Shown here piece after piece: positions 24,728-31,504 of a DNA stretch of 64,000 nt; the stretch's first letter is position 1; each line of letters opens with the position of its first letter. Source of the DNA: Dielma sp000508965 (GTDB lineage Bacteria; Bacillota_I; Bacilli_A; Erysipelotrichales; Erysipelotrichaceae). The translations under genes and the position numbers were made by a program. The stretch covers positions 496,001 through 560,000 of the forward strand of contig BAHV02000010.1 in the NCBI GenBank assembly GCA_000508965.1, given 5' to 3'. The notes below the pieces were generated by a model. That model had not been told where the DNA came from, made no database searches, and was given only the letters and a program-made list of their open reading frames with translations.

Positions 24728-25390
24728 TTATTGCCCCCTTTCAATTTTATGCAGTTTAAAGCCAGGTACCTTGCATACCGGGCAGATTTCCGGCACTTCA
24801 TCACCAACATAGATATAACCGCAGATCTCGCAGACATAGACATTGGTTTTTTCAATAAAATCACTGCCTTCCTTAAGCAAGCGGTCAAGCAGACTGCTCT
24901 GTATCCGCGATACCTTTTCACTCCATACTAAGGCGCGCAGAGAACCGCGGTCATTTAATTCTTTGGCTGTCTGTGAAGCAATCGGATAGATATCCGATAA
25001 GTTTTCATTGACCAAAGTGCGCAGCGTTTCAAACTGCGGATCATCGGTTTTCCCGGCATGTGCCTTAAAATAATCGGCAAGCTTTTGAAACAGTGCCATT
25101 TCAACTGTCAATACTTGTTTTTCACAGCCTTTTGCCAAATTTGAACATAAAATGCTCATTTCAAGCGATGACAGATTCAGCTTGTTCTCCAGCTTTTGCT
25201 CCTTTTCTTCTGCTTCTTCTTTTATTTCTTCCTTCACTTCATTAAACATTGATTTCGGTGCGGTACAAATCGGACAAACCCATGCTTCAGGCAAATCCTC
25301 CCACTTTGTATTAGCGGCAATACCCTGATCAGGACTGCCCGCTGCTTCATCATAGATATAACCGCAGATTGTGCAGACATATTTCTTCAT
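24728..25390 (-). CDS. Rubrerythrin-like protein with rubredoxin domains at both ends
   Basis: 220 residues, SD AAAGGAGG. N-terminal rubredoxin: CTICGYIYDE...WVCPIC (Cys6, 9, 39, 42). C-terminal short rubredoxin-like knuckle: CEICGYIYVGDEVPEICPVC. Between them is a helical region (about 70-180) after an acidic linker EVKEEIKEEAEEKEQK. The middle has Glu residues but I see no ExxH pair of the standard di-iron site, so peroxidase activity is uncertain. Probably passes electrons between the adjacent ferredoxin and an acceptor in anaerobic oxidative-stress defence. Confidence 0.82.
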   Translation of the reverse strand: MKKYVCTICGYIYDEAAGSPDQGIAANTKWEDLPEAWVCPICTAPKSMFNEVKEEIKEEAEEKEQKLENKLNLSSLEMSILCSNLAKGCEKQVLTVEMALFQKLADYFKAHAGKTDDPQFETLRTLVNENLSDIYPIASQTAKELNDRGSLRALVWSEKVSRIQSSLLDRLLKEGSDFIEKTNVYVCEICGYIYVGDEVPEICPVCKVPGFKLHKIERGQ

Positions 25391-25540
25391 AGAACTCCTC
25401 CTTTAGAAATTTGGTAGCGCTTTCTATACGTTAACTGTACACTTTAAATATTTAAAATGACAGTCATTTGCTCAGTATTTTTATTTGACAATGGCATTAT
25501 TATCAGGCACATAACATAGGATAGGAGTGGAGGTGCAGCC

Positions 25541-26173
25541 ATGAAAGAAATGAATATTGAAAAAAGAATATTAAAGGGTTTAGCGATTGATGGGGTAATT
25601 GATGTTGAAGCAAAAACGGAGCTTGATTATCGCCGTGAATCAGGGGGCATGCGAGCGGTCGGACCGATAATTATCAGCGGGCACTGCCGAGTTGAAAATG
25701 AAGTCCGCTCCTTCAGCGAAACATTAGAGCTGGATGTACTGGCACCGCGTATTAAATTAAGTAATACAGAACCTTTTACGATTGAGATATTGAGGGTTAA
25801 AGGGGTTGCTGATGATGGCATTATGCTGCTGCTTGATTTAGGTATCCATGGGATTGAGGATAATAAGACGGAAACTTTGCCGCCGGCTTTGGATGAGCTT
25901 GTTGAAATGCCTGCTCCCGTGCAAGCTGAACCGGCTGTGCAGGCAGCGGATGAAACGGTGCAGACAGCGGCAGAACCAGAGGCTGATTTTGAAAGCATCG
26001 AGGATCTTTTTGATGATGCGGATAATGTTTATACGAGCTGCTGTCTGGTTGTTGCTAAGGGCGATGATACGTATGAAACGATTGCCAGCCGTTATCAGGT
26101 TGATGCCAATGAACTGCGCAATGTAAATAAAAATAAGGGAATTGAACCTAAAATGCTGATAATGCTTCCTTAA
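25541..26173 (+). CDS. SpoVID/SafA-like LysM protein
   Basis: 210 residues, SD GGAGG. The N-terminal domain (1-105) is beta-rich and resembles the SpoVID/SipL type; an Ala/Glu/Pro-rich acidic linker (about 115-155) follows; the C-terminus is a LysM-like motif (VAKGDDTYETIASRYQVD, then NELRNVNKN) ending in MLIMLP with nothing beyond. In spore formers such proteins anchor the coat or exosporium to the cortex. The presence of this gene points to a spore-forming ancestor or organism. No signal peptide, which fits mother-cell synthesis. Confidence 0.7.
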   Translation: MKEMNIEKRILKGLAIDGVIDVEAKTELDYRRESGGMRAVGPIIISGHCRVENEVRSFSETLELDVLAPRIKLSNTEPFTIEILRVKGVADDGIMLLLDLGIHGIEDNKTETLPPALDELVEMPAPVQAEPAVQAADETVQTAAEPEADFESIEDLFDDADNVYTSCCLVVAKGDDTYETIASRYQVDANELRNVNKNKGIEPKMLIMLP

Positions 26174-26176
26174 GAC

Positions 26177-26205
26177 TTGTTTTTTCTTTTGAAATTCGTT
26201 ATAAT
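26177..26205 (+). promoter_or_regulatory. Promoter of the T-box operon
   Basis: TTGTTT, a 17-base spacer and a perfect TATAAT, starting transcription at about 26212, just before the T-box stem I region. Confidence 0.65.
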
Positions 26206-26214
26206 GCTCGCAGA

Positions 26215-26427
26215 AATACTGTGAAGAGAAGGAGTAATTCAGCGGCATGTGCAGAGAGCTTCGGGTTGGTGGAACGGAGTCATTAAACTGAATGAAGGTA
26301 GTCTTGGAGTAGATTTTCTGAATTGAGTAGGAAAATCCGTTTCATCTGCGTTAAAGAGTAGAGGCATGAATGTTAGTGCAAATAAAGGTGGTACCACGTG
26401 AATAAGCGTCCTTTGCGGATGCTTTTT
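26215..26427 (+). ncRNA. T-box leader, valine-specific
   Basis: The T-box core AAAGGTGGTACCACG is at 26384-26398 and pairs with the uncharged tRNA acceptor end. Upstream are stem I marks: GCAGAGAGCTT and GGTTGGTGGAAC. The presumed specifier loop reads AAGGTAGTCTTGGAG (from about 26295), giving GTA or GTC, both valine codons. It precedes a GNAT gene and valS, so low charged tRNA-Val should allow read-through. Confidence 0.92.
26405..26427 (+). terminator. T-box terminator
   Basis: AGCGTCC/GGATGCT hairpin with one G-T pair and a seven-base T run just after the T-box core; competes with the antiterminator. Confidence 0.88.
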
Positions 26428-26447
26428 TTATTTGGAGGTGAGTGTTG

Positions 26448-27005
26448 ATGCGAATGCCTGAAATCGAAACGGAGCGTTTATATTTAAGAGAAATCACTTT
26501 GCAGGATGCAAAGGATATTTATGAATATATGCGTTTAAAAGAAGTTACTGATTTCATGTTTACAGCCTGTGCTTCCCTTCAAGAGTGTCAGCGTTATCTT
26601 AAGGTTGAATTCTTAAGCTATGAGCGGATGGGACTGCCTTCGCCGTATGCGATTGAATTGAAAGCATCAGGCAAGGTTATCGGCACATGCAGTTTTCATA
26701 CGATTGAAGAGGATACCGCCCAAGTCGGTTTTGTGCTGAATCCCTTTCATCAGCATCAGGGCTATATGAGCGAGGCTATGGAAATGCTTTTGGAAATGGG
26801 TTTTGAAATCCTTGATTTAAGACGGATCACAGCCATGCACATGAATGGCAACACTGCCTGTCAGCATCTGTTAGAGCGTCTTGGTTTTGTGAAGGAAGGC
26901 ATTTTGCGTGAAGCTGTGACACGCGGAGATGAAGCTTTGGATATGCATTTATACAGCTTATTAAAAAGAGAATGGAGAGAGAGAAATGAAAGAACTGGCA
27001 AGTAA
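26448..27005 (+). CDS. RimJ/RimL-type GNAT N-acetyltransferase
   Basis: 185 residues from the ATG at 26448, seven bases after GGAGGTG; GTG and TTG codons just upstream are poorer choices. The RimJ/RimL pattern is clear: ETERLYLREITLQDAKDIYEYM at the start and the acetyl-CoA loop LNPFHQHQGYMSEAMEMLL with LERLGFVKEGILRE at the end. Acetylates protein N-termini or small amines. First gene behind the valine T-box, and its end overlaps valS by 20 bases, so valine starvation should raise both products. Confidence 0.9.
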   Translation: MRMPEIETERLYLREITLQDAKDIYEYMRLKEVTDFMFTACASLQECQRYLKVEFLSYERMGLPSPYAIELKASGKVIGTCSFHTIEEDTAQVGFVLNPFHQHQGYMSEAMEMLLEMGFEILDLRRITAMHMNGNTACQHLLERLGFVKEGILREAVTRGDEALDMHLYSLLKREWRERNERTGK

Positions 27006-29601
27006 ATATGATCATTTGAATGTTGAAAAAGATATTTATAAAACCTGGTGTGATGAGGGGTATTTTAAAGCGGGCGATAAAAGCAAAGATCCTTTCTGCA
27101 TCGTAATACCGCCGCCTAATGTTACCGGTAAGCTGCATCTTGGGCATGCATGGGACACAACATTGCAGGATATCATTGCCCGTTATAAACGGTTAAAGGG
27201 TTATGATATGCTGTGGCTGCCGGGTATGGATCACGCGGGTATCGCAACACAGGCAAAGGTTGATGAGCGGCTGAAAAAAGAAGGTATTTCACGTTATGAC
27301 ATCGGCCGTGAGAAATTTTTAGACCGCGCGTGGGAATGGAAAGAAGAATATGCGAGTCATATCCGCCAGCAATGGGCAAAAATGGGTCTGAGTCTTGATT
27401 ATTCGAGAGAGCGTTTCACTTTAGACGAAGGATTAAGCCATGCGGTACGGAAAATCTTTGTGGATCTATACAATGACGGGTTAATTTACCGCGGAGAACG
27501 CATTATTAACTGGGATCCGAAAGCAAAGACAGCATTGAGTAACATAGAGGTTATTCATAAAGAGATTGAAGGTGCGATGTATACCTTTAAGTATAAGGTT
27601 GTGGAAACCGGTCAGATTTTAAATGTATCTACAACCCGGCCGGAAACGATGTTTGGAGATGTTTGTGTCTGTGTGCATCCGGATGATCCGCGGTATACGG
27701 ATGTTGTCGGCAAGCATGTGATCAATCCGGCAAATGGTGATGAACTGCCGATTATTGCTGACAGCTATATCGATATTGAATTTGGTACAGGCGCGATGAA
27801 ATGTACACCGGCGCATGATCCTAATGACTTTTTGATCGGTGAAAAGTATAAGCTGCCGAAGATTATCTGTATGAATCCAGATGGTACGATGAATGAGCGC
27901 TGCGGTGAGTTTAAGGATATGGATCGTTTTGAATGCCGTAAAGCATTAGTTAAAAAAATTGAAGCAGAGGGTAATCTTATTTCGATTGAAAAGCATATGC
28001 ATCAGGTAGGACACAGTGAACGTACAGATGTAATTGTCGAGCCTTATCTGAGCAAACAGTGGTTTGTGAAAATGAAGCCGCTGGCAGAAGAGGTTTTGAA
28101 GCATCAGGAAAATCCTGAGGAGAAAATTAATTTCTATCCGCTGCGTTTTGAAAAGACTTTTAATCAGTGGCTTGAAAATATCGAGGACTGGTGTATTTCC
28201 CGTCAGCTTTGGTGGGGACACCGCATCCCGGCTTGGTATCATAAAGACAGCGGTGAGGTTTATGTCGGCTATGAAGATCCAAAGGATATTGAAAACTGGA
28301 TTCAGGATGAAGATGTATTAGATACTTGGTTCTCCAGTGCTCTATGGCCTTTCTCAACATTGGGCTGGCCAAAGAATACCGATGATCTGAACCGTTATTT
28401 CCCTAATGATGTATTGGTTACCGGCTATGATATTATTTTCTTCTGGGTTGCCAGAATGGCATTCCAGTCACGCTATGCAATGCATTCAAGACCATTTAAA
28501 GATGTCTTGATTCATGGCTTAGTGCGTGATGCGCAAGGCCGTAAAATGTCTAAATCATTAGGCAATGGTATCGATCCGATGGAAGTTATCGATAAATATG
28601 GCTGTGATTCACTGCGCTTTTTCCTAACGACGAATTCTACGCCGGGGCAGGATTTGCGCTTTATTAACGAAAAGGTTGAGGCGGCTTGGAATTTTATTAA
28701 TAAGATTTGGAACGCCAGCCGTTTTGTCTGTATGAATTTGGAAGCTGATTTCAGTATTGATCAGATAGATTTAAGTCAAGCTTCTATGATTGATAAATGG
28801 ATTTTAAAACGTTTGAATGAAACGATTGAATCAGTCAGCGCCAATATGGATAAATATGAATTCGCTTTGGTTGGCAATGAATTAACAAGCTTTGTCTGGG
28901 ATGATTTCTGCAGCTGGTATATCGAACTGTGCAAGGCCAATCTAAGCAGTGAGGAACCTGCGATCCGCAATGCGGCTAAATCAACATTGGTGACAGTATT
29001 AAGTGCTATTGTACGCTTACTGCATCCATTTATGCCGTTTGTTACTGAAGAAATCTATCTGAGTATTCCGCATCGTTTTGAATCCATCAATCTTGAAGCA
29101 TGGCCAAGTCTGAGTGGTGTTGCCATGAGTGATGAAGAGATGAGCGCAGTTAACGAATTGATTACGATGATTCAGGCGGTACGTGAAATTAAAACAGCGT
29201 ATAATCTGAAACCTTCGGCTGATGTTAATATCATTATTAAGGCAGCTGACGGTACATTAAGACCTAGTGATGATAAGATCAATGCGATCCTGAATAAGAT
29301 GTGCCATGCTTTCTGGATCAATGAGGACAGTTCTGAAGAGGTTGTGACACGTACTATTTTAAATGGAACGCTCTCTATTCAGTTATCCGATGTGATTAAC
29401 ATAGAAGAAGAAATTGCCAAGTGTGTAAAGGAAATTGAACGGTTGACAAAGGAAATTGCCCGTGCTGAGGGAATGCTGGCAAATCCTAATTTCACAAATA
29501 AAGCACCGGCTGCCAAGGTTGAGGCCGAACGTGAAAAATTGGCTGGCTATACACAGCAGTTAGCCTTGAATACCGCCCGTCTTGAGGGGTTAAAGAAATA
29601 A
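26986..29601 (+). CDS. valS: Valyl-tRNA synthetase
   Basis: 871 residues, full length. Class I synthetase that charges tRNA-Val and edits Thr. HIGH-type motif PPNVTGKLHLGHAW near residue 40, editing domain with TTRPETMFGD, KMSKS as GRKMSKSLGNG, anticodon-binding helices, and the C-terminal coiled coil (EEEIAKCVKEIERLTKEIA) that is typical of ValRS. Controlled by the T-box leader and translationally coupled to the preceding acetyltransferase. Confidence 0.98.
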   Translation: MKELASKYDHLNVEKDIYKTWCDEGYFKAGDKSKDPFCIVIPPPNVTGKLHLGHAWDTTLQDIIARYKRLKGYDMLWLPGMDHAGIATQAKVDERLKKEGISRYDIGREKFLDRAWEWKEEYASHIRQQWAKMGLSLDYSRERFTLDEGLSHAVRKIFVDLYNDGLIYRGERIINWDPKAKTALSNIEVIHKEIEGAMYTFKYKVVETGQILNVSTTRPETMFGDVCVCVHPDDPRYTDVVGKHVINPANGDELPIIADSYIDIEFGTGAMKCTPAHDPNDFLIGEKYKLPKIICMNPDGTMNERCGEFKDMDRFECRKALVKKIEAEGNLISIEKHMHQVGHSERTDVIVEPYLSKQWFVKMKPLAEEVLKHQENPEEKINFYPLRFEKTFNQWLENIEDWCISRQLWWGHRIPAWYHKDSGEVYVGYEDPKDIENWIQDEDVLDTWFSSALWPFSTLGWPKNTDDLNRYFPNDVLVTGYDIIFFWVARMAFQSRYAMHSRPFKDVLIHGLVRDAQGRKMSKSLGNGIDPMEVIDKYGCDSLRFFLTTNSTPGQDLRFINEKVEAAWNFINKIWNASRFVCMNLEADFSIDQIDLSQASMIDKWILKRLNETIESVSANMDKYEFALVGNELTSFVWDDFCSWYIELCKANLSSEEPAIRNAAKSTLVTVLSAIVRLLHPFMPFVTEEIYLSIPHRFESINLEAWPSLSGVAMSDEEMSAVNELITMIQAVREIKTAYNLKPSADVNIIIKAADGTLRPSDDKINAILNKMCHAFWINEDSSEEVVTRTILNGTLSIQLSDVINIEEEIAKCVKEIERLTKEIARAEGMLANPNFTNKAPAAKVEAEREKLAGYTQQLALNTARLEGLKK

Positions 29602-29605
29602 CGTG

Positions 29606-29634
29606 AAGTCCGATCTTAACCGGTCGGGCTTTTT
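29606..29634 (+). terminator. Terminator of the valS operon
   Basis: AAGTCCGA/TCGGGCTT stem with one G-T pair, ten-base loop, followed by TTTTCTTT. Confidence 0.82.
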
Positions 29635-29671
29635 CTTTATTTAAGGTGTATAATTAAAAAGAGGTGTAGCG

Positions 29672-30025
29672 ATGAAAAAACGAGGAATGCGATGGTCTTG
29701 TCCGTGCTGCCGCGGTAAAATTTATGCCGGTGAATTAAAACGTGAGATGAGCTGCCCGCACTGTATGAGTAAATTATATGTGGTTAAAAATATTAAAAGG
29801 GCCACCCTTAATGTTTTCTTAATCATTCTTGCTGAAGTATTTCTGCTTGAGCCGCTGCTTAGCCGGCTGATGCCTGATGTACCATATCTGCTGTCGGCAT
29901 TGGTTCGTTCCAGTATAACGCTGCTGCTGATGCTGTTCAGCGGCTATCATTGCGTGCGTCTATACACGGAAAGGCAAAGGGCTGAAAAGGCGCGTGATGC
30001 CAGCTGGGATGCTTCTGGTTGGTAA
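29672..30025 (+). CDS. Zinc-ribbon membrane protein
   Basis: 117 residues, SD AGAGGTGTAG. N-terminal zinc ribbon (CPCCRGKIYA then CPHCMSKLYV), two membrane segments (about 45-62 and 68-90) and a basic C-terminal tail. Same organisation as the gene at 10253, though the sequences differ outside the cysteines. Function unknown. Probably independent of valS because a terminator lies between. Confidence 0.68.
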   Translation: MKKRGMRWSCPCCRGKIYAGELKREMSCPHCMSKLYVVKNIKRATLNVFLIILAEVFLLEPLLSRLMPDVPYLLSALVRSSITLLLMLFSGYHCVRLYTERQRAEKARDASWDASGW

Positions 30026-30084
30026 TCAGCTTGTCAATCTCAAAGGGTGCGCTTATAATAATAAAGTAAAGTGAGGATGAAAGT

Positions 30085-30612
30085 ATGGAAGAGAAGAATA
30101 ATCAGCCGCGTCATAAAGTGGATATCCGCGAGATGACTATTGATGATGAAACAACGTTAAGACAAATCTGTGACCGGTGTGAGGATGCACTGGCCGGCTG
30201 CGGAGAGCGGATCAGCGATCAGGAGGTTCATGATATTGTAAGAAAGAAGGTACTGCCGCCTGAGGGCAAGTCTGAAAAATATCATGCCAAGCTGATTATC
30301 TTTGACGGTGAGCCGGCAGGTTTTATGACTTACTATGAAGGCTATCCTTTTGAACGCACCGTTTGGATAGGTTCTTTCTACCTTGTTCCGGAAGTGCGCG
30401 GGCAATCGTTAGGTACTCAGATTATGGTGATGTTTAAACAAAACATGATAAATTTAGGTTATATGCAGTTTGTTGCACAGCTGCATCGGATGAATTTAAG
30501 AGGTCAGGATTTCTTTAGGAAAAATCAATTCGTACTGGATCAGCGTTCCATTGACCGGGATTTTTTACTGTATTTCTGTACTTATCAAAGCAAGTCTGAA
30601 AAGAGTAAGTAA
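30085..30612 (+). CDS. GNAT family N-acetyltransferase
   Basis: 175 residues, SD GTGAGGATG. Acetyl-CoA binding motif A is IGSFYLVPEVRGQSLGTQIM, with the beta bulge and R/QxxG loop; the C-terminal HRMNLRGQDFFRKNQFV closes the fold. The N-terminal DIREMTIDDETTLRQICD is a usual GNAT opening. Substrate unknown. Beyond it begins a non-coding, decayed stretch. Confidence 0.85.
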   Translation: MEEKNNQPRHKVDIREMTIDDETTLRQICDRCEDALAGCGERISDQEVHDIVRKKVLPPEGKSEKYHAKLIIFDGEPAGFMTYYEGYPFERTVWIGSFYLVPEVRGQSLGTQIMVMFKQNMINLGYMQFVAQLHRMNLRGQDFFRKNQFVLDQRSIDRDFLLYFCTYQSKSEKSK

Positions 30613-30963
30613 ACACAGAATTTATCTGTCATTGATTGATTTGCGTAGTTACAGGACTGCGGAAACACTCCTTGTTGATGAGTGTAATGAGCAGTCAGCT
30701 GCATGCTTTTTATGCTTCATGTGGCAGAATGCAGATGAGAAAATTCATGTTTACTTGATGCATAAATTTATTGTGAGCTTTGTTCACATAAGCTTACTTT
30801 CCGAGGGCAGCAGCCTTAAATTTAGAATCTTATCGATAAACAGACTCTTGAAAAAGAGTCTGTTTGCATATATGGTGATGATGAGCAGTCAGTACAAAAG
30901 AAGAATTAAGGTCATACGATCAAGCAGTCATTTTATGAACTTTTTTCAGAGAATCATGAAATA
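30613..30963 (+). other. Stretch without a convincing gene
   Basis: About 350 bases between the acetyltransferase and the interrupted frame that follows. Short open frames lack SD sites and known motifs. One (TLLVDECNEQSAACFLCFMW in frame) has a protein-like run and may be remnant coding sequence. It contains one strong hairpin, listed separately. Confidence 0.5.
30838..30865. repeat. Perfect 12-bp hairpin with GAAA loop
   Basis: AAACAGACTCTT, loop GAAA, AAGAGTCTGTTT: an uninterrupted 12-base inverted repeat in the decayed zone. No T tract follows on either strand, so it is not a complete terminator now; it may be a leftover of one or an isolated structured RNA. Confidence 0.7.
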
Positions 30964-31473
30964 ATGCAGACTATTGGCCGGGAAGCAAAGAACGAAGCCT
31001 GTTTATTAAAAATGAAATACAAAGGGAATATACATACATTTGCCATACCCTTCAGATCAGATAGTGGCAATGCTCCAAACTGCCTGAAAGGACAAAGACA
31101 AGAGATAATAGGAAACATGGCTTCATTATATAAAAATGTTTCCAATTACTGAAAAATACATGCTGCCCATCAGATGGAAGGCGATTTTCAGGAAAAACTC
31201 GTTATGGCTTTAGTTGAAAGAACTATCAAGCAAATTTATTCTGAGGCAGCTCAGTATTTAAAAAATTATGAAACTGGTCAATATGAATTATTCTGTGTGG
31301 ATCTTGATGATGTACTGATCAAAGTGAATAATCAGTGATTGAAAATCATAGGAATGATTGATGAAGGAATAAACCGGTATTTATTTTGTCTGAAGAAAAA
31401 AGGTATCCAAGGCGAGGAAGAAATGTCATTTACGGCTAGTAATTTTTCAAAAAATCTGTATAATTATGTGTAA
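30964..31473 (+). pseudogene. Interrupted reading frame of unknown origin
   Basis: One frame of 170 codons from ATG 30964 to TAA 31473, broken by in-frame TGA at 31150-31152 and 31336-31338. Segments between the stops read like protein (NEACLLKMKYKGNIHTF, EKLVMALVERTIKQIYSEA, YETGQYELFCVDLDDVLIKV, GMIDEGINRYLFCLKKKG). No recognisable family. The simplest reading is a gene inactivated by two nonsense mutations; TGA recoding is unlikely because other genes here use TGA as a normal stop. Confidence 0.45.
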
Positions 31474-31504
31474 GCGATTACAGCCAACTTGAGGAGGTTT
31501 AAGA

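Noticed and set aside
26251..26310. tRNA gene within the leader before valS
   Set aside because: The sequence shows T-box stem I and core motifs rather than a cloverleaf; no tRNA was recognised anywhere in the window.
30838..30865. Perfect 12-bp hairpin called as a terminator
   Set aside because: No T tract follows on either strand and no intact gene ends there; listed only as a repeat.
31150..31338. TGA recoding (selenocysteine or Trp) to explain the interrupted frame
   Set aside because: Other genes in the window stop at TGA, no SECIS-like hairpin was recognised after the codons, and there is no known family to support readthrough.
30613..31490. Insertion sequence remnant
   Set aside because: No terminal inverted repeats, target duplication or transposase motif such as DDE was visible in any frame.
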